Below are positions 35,801 to 47,781 of a stretch of 64,000 bases of DNA, piece by piece. The first letter of the stretch is position 1; each line of letters starts with the position of its first letter. The position numbers and the translations under genes are program-made. The stretch covers positions 45,984,807 to 46,048,806 of the forward strand of contig CM076139.1 in assembly GCA_038025085.1 (NCBI GenBank), written 5' to 3'. The notes under the pieces are model-generated. The model had not been told where the DNA came from. It made no database searches and saw only the letters and a program-made list of their open reading frames with translations. Source of the stretch: Tetragonia tetragonoides. Taxonomy: Eukaryota; Streptophyta; Magnoliopsida; Caryophyllales; Aizoaceae.

Positions 35801-38800
35801 TATGTCCCAGAGTTAGCTCCTGTGGTATAGGGGATCCATAAAATACCTGCTCATTTCCTTTCAATTAATACAGGTCTTGAATTAGGAGTTAGGTATTTAA
35901 GAAGGTGTAACCGCACTCTTACTTGACATTATCTTTAATCCACATGATATGCTCTACCCAAGGGTTAAGATTACTAGTAGCACGCTAGCATCCCTAGGCT
36001 TATATAATAGTGCAGCTCTAGGTTTTAAAGCAGATTTACTCTCAATTTCTTATTCCATTCACCTCTGAATACGAAATGGTGGAGCTGCATCCGTTTGCAC
36101 AGAAAAGAAACAAGAAGTCTGACTAAGCTGGAATAACATAAGATAAGTGTAGATAAACGCCTTTTTTCTAAAAAAATAAAGTGTAGATAAACTTCTGAGA
36201 AGTAGAGCTGCAGGTGTAGTAAGGAGGCAGCCGTTTTAATTATAAGCAAAGTGAGGCAAGTGGTCACTAGAGTTATGCCTTTTGGTATTAGCAAATTCTT
36301 CATGGTTGTCACTGGCGATAGAAGTCAGATACCTGCACTAGGGCACTATCATTGGTCAATAGGGTAGCTATTTATCTAAAATTCAGAAGTATGCAGAAGC
36401 AAGTTGACCAATCTTATTTTGCTAGATATGTGAGGTATGTGCTAGACCATTGAACTTTCAAGTCCATAGCACAAAGTGCTCTTGGATTACTAAATGTCTG
36501 CATCATTTAGTTTCCAGCTGCGAAAACCAGTCATTAGCATTGATAACTCTGTTTCTGCAATTTACTTTTGAAGAGATGCATTAATTGATACCAATTTTGC
36601 TTTCATTAGGTGTATATACAGTTGTGCAAGGCAGTTGAAGTATCACTAATGTTTTTAGATGAAGTAATGGATAGAGAATTGACACTTGGATGAATAAATC
36701 TGATTAACAAATGAGAATAGCAAATCTTCTTTTCATTTTGTATCAAATCTGGGGTTGAGTTTTGAGCTTAAAATATTTGGACTTCGTATTAGAAAAAATA
36801 TGCTATTTGATGACGTTCTGGTGGCCTGAAAAGAAAGATTAAAAACAGATGCATGGCTGAAGTTTAGGAATTGATTCCATGTACTATTTGGTGGTGCACA
36901 TGGAAGGAAAGGATGGCAAATATTTGGGGGTTGCGTCTGAAATTTGAACCATCTATGTTTGAGGTTTTTAAACAAGTTGGAGGCTTGGAGTCAAGTGCTT
37001 CATAAGCTACATTTGTGGATAAGATTGTGCATGGGTAAGCTTGGGATCTTGGTGTTTTTGTTTATTTGCCTTCCTTTTCTACATGGTGAATTCCTCTTGG
37101 CGGCTTCCTTTTACAGGAAAAGCAACTGTGAGCAGGAATTGCTAGAAAAGACCTTTTAGCCTAAGAATTCGGAGTGGTTCTTGGTTGTGGTGGCTGTCCA
37201 TAGATCTTGATATTTGTATGTATGCAATTGTTAATATTGGTTCTTGCCTCCTAGTTTATATTAGTGGTTGATGGATCAGACCCAGGCCTTACTTTTTGCT
37301 CTGTTTCGGCTGAGTATGCTGTAGTCATTTTGAATGTTAGAGCTTTATCAGATACTGTTTTGTTGTTAAGGAGAAAGCGTTTTTAACACAGTTAGTTGAA
37401 TTGAACACTTATTCTCTGGGAGGCTAGCAATGCATCACAGTTTGTCCAAATAAGGATATGAAAGGGAGCTCTTTTTTTGATAATTTATTTTCGAATGCAT
37501 TTGCCTTTTCAAAGTAAGTCTGCAACCATAATTATAGGCATAATATGTCATGCAGAATTTCTCAGAAATACAGGAGGATTTATCTTTCGGTGGGAAAGAA
37601 TTGGTAAATAATAAACAAGAAACTCGAGTATGAGCTCTTTTCCCAAAAAGGTATGGGGAGGTAAAGATTTATGCAACCTTACCCTATGAGACTGTTTTTG
37701 AAATACCCGAAAAGAACGATTTTTGATTTGGCAAGTTAGTATGGCATTAGTAATTGTAGTAGTAATGAGACAGAGGGCTCTCAAGATCATCTCACCAGAT
37801 ATTTGTGTGATGGGTTTTCAAAGTGGGTAGACTAATGAGCATCTCTTCCCGCACTGTCTTTTTGATTGGAGTATCTGGCAGTGCTTATTTAGAAATTTTG
37901 GGTAACTTGGTTTTTTCCTGCAATTTGATGATGATGTTTAATACAGAAGCGGTTTGCACGTATGGGGCAGACGAAGGAGGGGAAGTTATTGTGGCGTTTC
38001 TTTTTCATGGCTATTCTCTGGTGCCTTTGGCTAGAGACAAATTCTAGAGTCTTCAGCAATGCTATTGCTGGGAAGCCAGCCAATTTTTTTTGGGATCGCG
38101 TAGTGTATTTGGCTTCTCTTTGGGCTAAAGCAGCTGGGCTTTCAAGGGGGTGCCCCTAATAGATATTCAGCGTATTTGGGGGGATTAACTGTAGTTAGCT
38201 TTCCTTTACCCTTTGAGGACTCCTTGTCCTCCCCCCCTTTTTGTATCTTTAAACTTCATTCATTTATATAATGTTTTCTATTTAAAAAAAACTTTGATGA
38301 TGATATTTCTATTGGTTATATAAGCTTGGGGCCAAAAAAGTGGGGGGAGATTTTCTGGAGATTTGCAATGTTTGCAGTTGTTTGGTGTATTTGGACAGAG
38401 GAATAATCAGGTCATTTGGAATCAGTCTCCTGCAAGATCTATTTTGGAACAAAGTGATTTTTTTTCTTTTCTTCTGCTTTTTTGTGGGGTTTTGCACATA
38501 TGATAGCTCCTGGGGTCCCTTTGTGAGAACTGAGTACAGAGGAACTGGGAGGGTTTATTGTTTTGCTTTCTTTCTCGGGAGGATTTTTTGTCCAATTCTT
38601 TGTAATCTGTTGATTCTTTATTAATACAATTACTTCTTTTTTTTGTCTAAAAATTTCTCTTAGCAGTACTAGTAACAATGATAAAAAGTAATAGCAGTTG
38701 TGTTTTGGTAATATTAGAGGAACTGGTTATAGAAAATATACTTTTAGTTCTAGAAAATATACTGGAGGTAATGGTAGCTGGAGGGCAATAAGTGATAATC

Positions 38801-41800
38801 ACTAAAAGAAATGCCATCGTTTATCTTTGGGGGTCTGTACTCTGCAACCAGAGGCTTATTGTTGGTTCTTCATGAAGATGAGTTGACATGCCAAGCTGCT
38901 ATTGTGATGATACAAGCCGAAATCTTTTGGGCCCCCCTCTGGCTATTGATGCCCAACAGCTATTAGGACTTCTAACCAGTTTTTTTATTGTATAGTTTTT
39001 TGATAAAGTGGGTATCCGGGCTTTGCCCGACTAATCCCATGGGCCCGAAGTTAATGACTAGGAAAACCTCCAGTGACCCTGAGGAGACTCGAATTTGGGA
39101 CCTCCTTACAAATCTCAGAGGTTTTACTGGCTGAACTACCTACTCAGGGATAGGACTTCTCTTTCAGATCACGAGTAGTTTCTTCATTTTTGGCCACAAA
39201 CCTGAGTCATATCTCCCATATGACATAGGGTTGATACAAATATATAAGTTTCAGTCTTCATTGTTAGAAATTGAGGTCAAGCTTTTAGTCTGGCTGCCAT
39301 ATAGTTCTTCACGATGACTTATGAGAGTATTTGCTATACTTTAAATACAAAGACTCCTTGCTTGCAGATATGTGAACGCTAGTTATCACAATGCTTTTCA
39401 ATCGATTTTATAATGCGATATAGCTGTAGCATTACAGAACTTGTATTGTAATTCATTCTGGTCATTGTTGGCTCTGAGATTAAGTGAGTTACTGTCCAGT
39501 GACCATGGTTCCAGAAGGCTAGGAAGAGAACAGTCTAATACTGGGAAAATGCTGAAACAAAGCTGTCTATTTATTTATTTGTTATTTTGTTTATTTACTT
39601 GCTAATAGAACTCATGTTCTTTTATTATGTATTTACAGAGTTTAGAGGATGAAGTTGTAAGTGATACTGTTTTAAGAGTGGCAAGTCTCCAATGCTGGCA
39701 TAGCTTGTCATATGGTCGTTTTCAGGTAGAGTTGAAATATCAGATTGTGTTTTGTGATTAGTCTTTTCCTTTCACTCTTTCTGTTTTGTTGAGGAAGTTT
39801 GTGTTTACTGCTGCTCAGACGGAGATGTGTCTAAATCCAGATCTGATAAAGAAATGGAAAAAGATGACAAAAGCAGAAGCCAGGAAGGCTAAAAAGCGTG
39901 GAGAGAGCTATGATCCTTCAAATTCTTTGGAAGTCAAGTTCTTACGAAATCTCTTTGTGGAGTTCTTGGAGGTATGTGTTACTGTAGTGGATGTCTTTGA
40001 GGCCGTGGATAATCAATATGTGGGATAAAAGTGCGTTACACATGACTCACATGTGTCTTTCATGACGAAATGTCTTGTGTAAGCATTAGATCATAGCTTA
40101 TAGTCTATTTTTTTGGTACTCACGTGGCCCTTTGTAGGTACTGGATTCCGAGGTGTTTTGCCATGCACAAGATAATGAATCAGAAGGATACAATGGAAAT
40201 AGCTTCGAAGAAGTTGATGATGCTTGTATCTTGTACTGTGAGAGGTTTATGGAATTCCTTATTGATTTGCTGAGTCAACTGCCAACAAGGAGGTAAGTTG
40301 AAGTCCTCTGTTATCGCGTTCCTGTGGAAGTAATCTTTTTTAAAATTGGTTTGGCCTGCATGTTTATTAGAAATCGGGGTGGGAGTGATTGATAAAAAAA
40401 AGCTTCCCATTATTCAATTACAGAAATTCGTCGAGTGTTTTTTTGTCGTCTGACTTTGGCTCTTGAAGATTATCGGAGAAGAATAGTGTTTCTCATGAAG
40501 ATTATTGGAGAAGAATAGTGTTTATGGTAGGAGATTCAGATATTGATATAGTCTAATGGGAGTGCTAAAAGTTTACTTAGGGAAATAGTCATCTTTTCTT
40601 CCTAAGACACAATGATTACCACCGTGGGGGAGAAAGAGTGGAAGGGAGGTGTTCACAGTGGTTGAAGAGTGTTGGGGGGGGGGGGGGGAGATTGTCATCA
40701 TCCGGCGTGGAGGACCGGTTCCCGGCCGAGTTGCTGTTGCCCGGGTGTTGTTGCTCCAGCACAATGTCGAACCTCAGGCTGGGGCCGGTGCCTTCCTTTT
40801 TTTAATTTTATCAAATATTTTACATTTAGATCTGAGACCTCCCAGCTTGAAAGTCATGACCCGGTATAATTACTCAAGAGTACGACTAATGTTGGGGAGC
40901 TTGGTGTTGAAGGAGTAGTAACATGAGGATTGAGAAGGTGAGTGTGGGATTGTGAATTTTCTTGTAATGGAGGTATGTTAGTCATGAGGATGACTGGATG
41001 ACCTCTATTATTTGAGCATTTTCTGCAATTTTGATTCATTTCCTGACAGTAATCAAGGGGAAACTGCAAAAAGGGGGGGGGGGGGAGGGGGAGGAGAGAG
41101 TTAAGATAATCAAAGGAAGGAAGTTTATACTTACCGATGTACATTTTTGAATAGTTATGATGACTGCTGAAAGCAAAGCCTTCCAGGATGATCACTGGGG
41201 TAGGTCCGGTAGGATCATATTAATCCTGACCTCAAAACATGATACTTTAACTTCCTAGTTTCATGATGGCAGATTCGTTGGCGGTAGTTTTAGGATCAGC
41301 ATGGAAGTATGAAAATGGGGTCTTCCATAACCTTATTACATAACTGGTTTTTACTGATGGTATATTTGCTCAAATTATGTCACGGATGTTTATGATATTG
41401 TTCATGGGTGCTGTATTGCATTTGACTGACCTGGTTTTCTTATTCTGTTTGGCTGGAAAAAGATTTACTTTATGAGTCTGTGTGGTATCCAACTGCTCTC
41501 ATTGATACGCACATCATACGATGTCTGGTAGTCTGAACATAGGTGTGTATGATAAATGCTTTGGAGATGCCGATAGGTGTAGTATTAGATTTGATTATTC
41601 ATGCATAACTTTATAACTTCTCTGGCAGTTTGAATTTGGTGGGATCATCTAGATGCAATTCTAGCAAATTAGAGGTTCCTGATCCTAATAGCTGATCTTT
41701 AAATTAGATTTGTTCTCTTCTTTTTACACTTCTACTGCTGTTCTTATCACGGCAGTTCCAGAATGGCTCGCATTTGAACACTTGGATTCCATAATTTACA

Positions 41801-44800
41801 TGTACATAGAAGCGAAGAAGAAAAACAGATGTTCCATAGTGCTGTATGTACTTGCTGTGTTATCTGTCAAATTCTATAGACTGTGTGGTGATTTGCTTTG
41901 ATCTTTGGAAATGAGGATCATCTTTATTTGATGTTCCTGAATTGTACAGTTCATCAATTTGATTTGAGACATTTCTCTCAACTCTTCTAATTTTTTTGCT
42001 TTGCTGTTGGTGTGGCAGATACCTGAGACCGTTGGTGGCTGATGTTGCTGTGGTTGCCAAATGTCACTTGAGTGCACTTTATACTCATGAAAGGGGGAAA
42101 TTGTTTTCGCAACTGGTTGACTTGTTGCAGTTCTATGAAACTTTTGAGATTAATGATCATGAAGGGACACAGCTGACAGATGTTGAGGTTCTTCAAGCAC
42201 ATTATGATCGCTTTCAGTCCTTCCAGCTGTTTGCTTTCAAGAAAATGCCTAAGGTCAGAGGATTACGACAGTTTAATTGTGTCTGAAAGCTGGAATATGT
42301 TTATCCTTTTAAATATTTGACTACCTGTCTGTAATCTTATGCTTTCACTTACTGTTCCTCAGTTGCGAGAGCTGGCTTTGGCAAATGTTGGTGCAATACA
42401 CAAGCGTGTTGATCTTTCAAAGAAACTTTCTGTTCTTTCTCCTGAAGAACTCAAAGACTTAGTATGTTCTAAGGTATGTCCGTTGAAGTATAGCCTTAGT
42501 ATTGTATTGGGTTTGAATCTTTAGTTTTCTGATTAGTTTCTCCTTTTTCCTTTTCTTTTATTCAGCTCAAACTCATTTCGAAGGATGATCCATGGTCAGA
42601 CAGGGTTGATTTTCTTATTGAAGTCATGGTTTCCTTTTTCGAAAAACAGAAATCTCAGAAGGAAGCCATAAATGCTCTTCCACTCTACCCAAATGAGCAA
42701 ATAATGTGGGATGAAAGCCTAGTACCAAGCATTAATTACTCTGGAGAAGGATGTTTGGCTCTCCCTAAATTGAACTTGCAGTTTTTAACCCTTCATGATT
42801 ATCTGCTGAGAAATTTTAATCTTTTTCGCCTTGAGTCGACCTATGAAATTCGTGAGGATATTCAGGAAGCGGTGCCGCATCTTCTTGCTTATGTTAATAA
42901 TGAAGGAGAAACTGCTTTCCGTGGTTGGTCTAGAATGGGTGTACCCATTAAAGAGTTTAAGATCACAGAGGTGAAGCAACCAAATATCGGGGAAGTAAAA
43001 CCAGCAGCAGTCACAGCGGCAGTAACTTACAGCATTTCCAGTTATAGATCATACGTAAGATCTGAGTGGGATTCACTTAAAGAGCATGATGTTCTGTTTT
43101 TACTCTCTATACGTCCTTCATTTGAGCCTTTGAGCACAGAGGAGGCTTCTAAGGCAAGTGTTCCGCAACGGCTTGGCCTTCAATGTGTACGCGGATGTGA
43201 AGTAATAGAGATAAGGGATGAGGAAGGGACTCTGATGAATGATTTCACTGGGAAGATCAAGCGTGATGAGTGGAAGCCTCCCAAAGGTGAATTAAGAACT
43301 GTAACCGTTGCCCTAGATACAGCACAATACCACATGGATGTCACTGATGTTGCAGAGAAAGGAGCTGAGGATGTGTACGGAACTTTTAATGTGTTGATGC
43401 GAAGAAAACCTAAGGAAAACAATTTCAAGGCAATCTTAGAATCTATTCGGGATCTTATGAATGAAACTTGCATAGTTCCTGACTGGTTACACAACATATT
43501 TTTGGGTTATGGAAATCCTTCAGCTGCGCAGTGGACCAACATGCCTGACCTTTTGGAGACGGTAGATCTTAAGGATACTTTTCTTGATGCAGATCATTTG
43601 AGGGAGAGTTTTCCCAATTATAAGGTGTGTGTGTTGTAAGCGTAAGGCTTTAAAACTGTTGCACTTAGAATATTTCCCTTCCCAATTATCAGGTATTTGT
43701 GTTTTTAGCGCGTAAGGTTTTTAATACTGCTGCACTCAGAGCATATGTCGATATGAATTATTTGTTTCTCATGTCACCTGTTGCTTTCAGGTATCTTTCG
43801 TAAATCCTGATGGTTCAGAAAACTTGCATCCAAAGCCTCCCTTTCGCGTTACGCTTCCAAAGACAAGCAATGCTCAAGCTCTTCCTGGCAATAAGTCTAA
43901 TGTAGCTCCCGATGATGATACTGTTGCTGCAATTCAAGAAAGACTTGTTGTCGAGACATATATACCTCCTGACCCAGGTCCATACCCACAAGACAAGCCA
44001 AAACAGAATACAGTCAGATTTACCCCGACACAGGTACCTGTTAGACAATTTTACTTTTGAGCCGTATATTAATACCAATATACCTTGTAAGGCACATTGC
44101 AGTTTGTCTGGAATCTGGACCATGTAGGAGCCCCCATCTTGTGTTTCCTATATGGAATCTTTTGCATGTAACATAAGTATTATACACTTCACTTGATGGG
44201 GAGTTAGAAATTAGAATGCAACTTTTACAGAACTATACTATATGCTAAGTGGAGCTATATAATGTGGAGTCATAGTTGCTAATTCTTGGTTTCTGTTACT
44301 TCGTTTTGCTAAAGTTACACTTATCATTGCTCTCTGCCATCACTTCATCACTGATTTTAAGTGGAACAGCCTTTAAAAAAATATTTGAAATGTAACTCTT
44401 CATATGACAATAAACTTGTAAGGTCGGGTGCATCTACCAAGATAGGAAGCAAGCAACAAATTGAATGAGAATAGAATTTTATCATGAAACTGCCATAGGT
44501 CACAGTATGTATGTAGTCCTTTTGTACTGACTGGAGGTTGCTGTTGAACTCAGATAATAAGATTGAAAATGAAGATACTATGGTCTTAATCAGCAAGGTA
44601 GGCACCTCTGTTAGCAGGTCATACTTGTAACTTGGGAACACAGTATCTTTCTTGATCATGATAAATCCCAGCAGTTTTAAGACTCAAATATAATTTCTCT
44701 TTTTAAGATAAAGAAGATTTAAATATAGTGTTTTGTAGGCCATTGAACAGAACTCCACTCCTTGTACTCCTACTTTAAGGACATTGTTTCCTATTAGTTT

Positions 44801-47781
44801 GTAAGTTTTATGTTGTAAATTTAATTTTACTCTTGTCAACGAACAATGAATTTGAACTTGAGTTCTAGTCCAAGTAACTTCGGTTTTCTTCTTTGTCAGA
44901 TGGGGGCAATCATCTCTGGCGTTGAGCCAGGCTTGACAATGGTGGTAGGTCCACCAGGTACTGGAAAGACTGATACAGCTGTGCAAATCCTAAATGTTCT
45001 CTACCATAATTGCCCGTCTCAGAGAACGTTGATAATTACTCATTCAAATCAGGCTCTGAATGATCTTTTTGAGAAGATAATGGAGGTAGGCCTTTCTGCC
45101 TAATCTTGTCAGTATCATTTATTCAGGCTTGACAGTGTTGGTTTCTTCTTTGGTTAATCCATTATCTGACTGTTTTCTATTCTTTCGTTTAGAGAGATGT
45201 GCCTGCTCGGTATCTTCTTCGATTAGGACAAGGGGAGCAGGAATTAGCCACTGATCTGGACTTCAGTCGTCAGGGCCGTGTAAATGCAATGCTTGTGCGA
45301 CGATTGGAACTGCTGCGTGAAGTAGAGAGGCTAGCGAGATCTCTTCAACTTCCGGAGGATGTAGGTTATACTTGTGAAACGGCAGGATACTTTTGGTTGC
45401 TTCATGTCTATTCACGATGGGAGCAATTTCTTGCTGCCTGTGCAGAGAATAAAGATAAACCATCATTTGTGCAAGACCGTTTCCCATTTAAAGAGTTCTT
45501 CTCCAATGCTCCCCCACCAATCTTTACCGGCGAATCCTTTGATACGGACATGCGTGCTGCTAAAGGGTGTTTTCGCCATCTTAAAACTATGTTTCAGGAG
45601 CTTGAAGAGTGTAGGGCATTTGAATTGCTCAAGTCAACAGTTGATAGATCAAACTACCTCATGACTAAACAGGCAAAAATTGTCGCCATGACTTGCACAC
45701 ACGCAGCTCTTAAAAGGAAAGATTTTCTTCAAGTAGGATTCAAGTATGACAACCTGTTGATGGAAGAAAGTGCGCAGATATTAGAAATTGAGACTTTTAT
45801 TCCGATGCTGTTACAGAGGCAAGAAGATGGCTATGCACGACTCAAACGTTGCATATTAATTGGTGACCATCACCAGCTGCCTCCTGTTGTGAAGAACATG
45901 GCTTTTCAGAAGTATAGTCACATGGATCAGAGTCTGTTTACCAGGTTTGTTCGTCTAGGGATTCCATATATTGAGCTCAATGCTCAGGGTAGAGCAAGAC
46001 CAAGTATAGCTGAACTTTACAACTGGAGATACAGGGAGTTAGGAGACCTTCCATCTGTAAAGCAAGAAGTTATTTTCCGTAGAGCAAATGCTGGATTTGC
46101 TTTTGACTATCAGTTAGTGGATGTGCCAGACTATAATGGGAAGGGTGAAACGGCCCCTTCCCCCTGGTTTTATCAAAATGAGGGAGAAGCTGAATACATC
46201 GTTAGTGTGTACATATATATGCGTCTATTGGGGTATCCTGCAAATAAGATATCCATCTTAACTACTTATAATGGCCAGAAATTTCTCATCCGTGATGTCA
46301 TCACCAGAAGATGTGTTCCATATGACTTCATAGGGCCCCCGAACAAGGTATGATTCTGGTGAAATGCATATGTCAAGTTTCCTATGGTCATATGGCCAGC
46401 AGTATAGAGTGAAAAGAATAGTAGTATTTTGCCATTGGGTGGGCCTTTTCAATTAGCATGAATGATGTTGTCAGGGGCAAACTAGATTGTACATCAGTCA
46501 GCAGGGGTTTGATTGCTAGCATTAGTTACATTCTTTTCTATTGCCTCTGCCCCTCCTTGTGATAGATGGTGATGGTGATGATGATAGATTTATTTGTTCA
46601 ATCTTTGACCTCGAAATAATGGTCGGAAATTTTATATATTGTTGGTTTTTATCTTTAAATTTTTGTTTCCTTTTATTACTAGCATATTTGCTCTTCTTTG
46701 TATTTACTATATCCGCTTCCCTTGATCAATGAATTTTCAGGTCACAACAGTAGACAAGTTTCAAGGTCAGCAGAATGACTTTATTTTGTTGTCGCTAGTG
46801 CGTACTCGTTTTGTGGGTCACTTGCGTGATGTTAGAAGATTAGTTGTGGCAATGTCTCGTGCAAGAATTGGACTTTATGTTTTCTGCCGTCGTTCGTTGT
46901 TTGAGCAATGTTATGAACTTCAGCCTACATTCCAACGTCTTCTTCAGAGACCTGATCGCCTTGCATTAAACTTGGCTGAAAACATGCCTTCCACAGATCG
47001 TCATGTTGAAGATACTGGATCGATTTATCTTGTCGGTAGTGTGGAAGAGATGGGAAATATAGTAAACTCCAAAATGCACCAGGTTTATCAGGTATGCACA
47101 GCTGTTACAGAACAATGCTTTGAGATTATTGCTCTTTTTTTCAGAATATTTCTTTTCTCTGGATAAGAACATGTCCTGACACCACCACCACCACCACCAC
47201 CACCACCACCACCGCCCCCCCCCCCCCCCCCAAAAAAAAAAAGATTAGACAAAATAGGGAAGAAATATATATTTTTGGGTATGACAGATAATCCTAGGAG
47301 TAATGAGTATCATGTGCTGTTTCTTTTCCGTTCTTTGGTACTTTGGTGTTTCGCTCATGTTATTTCTTGTTTGTTCAAAATTGAGTCTTCCTATGCTATG
47401 CATACTGCATAACTTGGCCTCTGTGTGCATTTTGATTTAATACTTGCATATTCTGACATTAATCTCTTAACAAAGGCGAGGATGATGAGTCATCAATACT
47501 ATTCGGGACGAATAGACGCATCATCTGCCGAATCTGTCCAGCACGATCAGCAGGACTTGACCTCAGTAAATGATATGGACACTGAAAGATCCGTCTTGCA
47601 AAATGGCGAAGCAGGAGAGGTCCCTCCTGCTAGTAATTCTGAGGAAGCCACGGATATGGAAGTTGTTAAAAGCGGTCAAAATGGGGACGTGCAACTAGAG
47701 AATCACGCGGAAGGGAAAACAGATTCTGAAATCCTGGCAGATGGTGAAGTTGCACCTGGTCCTACCAATATGGAGGAGTAA
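32872..47781 (+). CDS. AQR: Aquarius-type intron-binding RNA helicase (spliceosome)
   Basis: Fourteen exons: 32872-33303, 33729-33821, 35368-35430, 39639-39725, 39819-39971, 40138-40292, 42019-42253, 42363-42473, 42566-43624, 43791-44033, 44900-45085, 45193-46347, 46741-47091 and 47476-47781. They sum to 4629 nt, 1542 residues. Residues 1-800 form the N-terminal ARM-like and linker region of Aquarius. The SF1 helicase core follows: Q-motif TPTQ 874-877, Walker A GPPGTGKT 894-901, motif II EESAQ 1130-1134, motif [12 protein letters not shown] 1163-1171, motif [10 protein letters not shown] 1327-1335, motif VI VAMSRAR 1360-1366. The tail of about 100 residues is acidic and low-complexity. In man AQR binds the intron upstream of the branch point and is needed for spliceosome activation. 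The Arabidopsis orthologue, EMB2765, is essential for embryos. The ATG has a good plant context (CCACCATGAC). Introns 2 and 3 are swollen by LINE/SINE insertions. Confidence 0.95.
34380..34930 (-). mobile_element. LINE remnant (reverse-transcriptase zinc-binding region) in AQR intron 2
   Basis: The minus strand encodes [31 protein letters not shown] and [17 protein letters not shown]. Then comes DYARGI and, past a stop, [16 protein letters not shown]. This is the zf-RVT region (paired Cys, His) at the end of ORF2 in plant L1-type LINEs. The frame is broken and the reverse transcriptase itself is missing. Confidence 0.8.
36840..37160 (+). mobile_element. Possible LINE ORF2 tail fragment in AQR intron 3
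   Basis: Translation near 36,870-36,930 gives [18 protein letters not shown], which resembles the 'LLWxIWxERNxRIF' end of plant LINE ORF2. The remainder is too decayed to assign. Confidence 0.45.
37800..38290 (+). mobile_element. LINE 3' remnant in AQR intron 3
   Basis: [19 protein letters not shown], then after a frame change [20 protein letters not shown] and RVFSN, and later [16 protein letters not shown]. This is the C-terminal end of plant L1 ORF2. It is followed by a 3' UTR-like stretch and an A-rich tail at about 38,280-38,290. At least one frameshift and several stops are present. Confidence 0.75.
38330..38650 (+). mobile_element. Second LINE 3' remnant in AQR intron 3
   Basis: [20 protein letters not shown] and then [10 protein letters not shown] match the same ORF2 tail as the preceding copy but differ in sequence. 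It is therefore a separate insertion, not a duplication. It ends near a T-rich tract at about 38,635. Confidence 0.65.
38974..39150 (-). mobile_element. SINE with target duplication in AQR intron 3
   Basis: TAGGACTTCT occurs at 38964-38973 and 39151-39160, flanking the element. On the minus strand the head GGTAGTTCAGCCAGTAAAAC is an A box and AAATTCGAGTCTCC is a B box. The far end is A-rich (T-rich on plus). This is a tRNA-derived SINE inserted antisense to AQR. Confidence 0.72.
40465..40528. repeat. 32-bp tandem duplication in AQR intron 6
   Basis: GAAGATTAT(C/T)GGAGAAGAAT plus AGTGTTT... occurs twice in succession. G runs at 40,675-40,687 and 41,075-41,089 lie further along the same intron. 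Confidence 0.8.
43613..43745. repeat. Duplicated exon 9 end and splice donor in AQR
   Basis: CCCAATTATAAG/GTGTGTG (donor of exon 9, 43625) is repeated 68 bases later as CCCAATTATCAG/GTATTTG. The similarity continues for about 60 bases ('gcgtaaggctttaaaactg' against 'gcgtaaggtttttaatactg'). A second potential donor therefore lies at 43693. Its use would read GTG TGT GTG TTG TAA and stop. Confidence 0.7.
47180..47242. repeat. (ACC)n, poly-C and poly-A tract in AQR intron 13
   Basis: About 11 ACC units, then a C run, then an A run. Low complexity and prone to length variation and assembly error. Confidence 0.85.

Noticed and set aside
40675..41089. G runs that could suggest G-quadruplexes
   Set aside because: Single homopolymer runs in an intron, also typical of sequencing or assembly noise; no repeated G-tract pattern.
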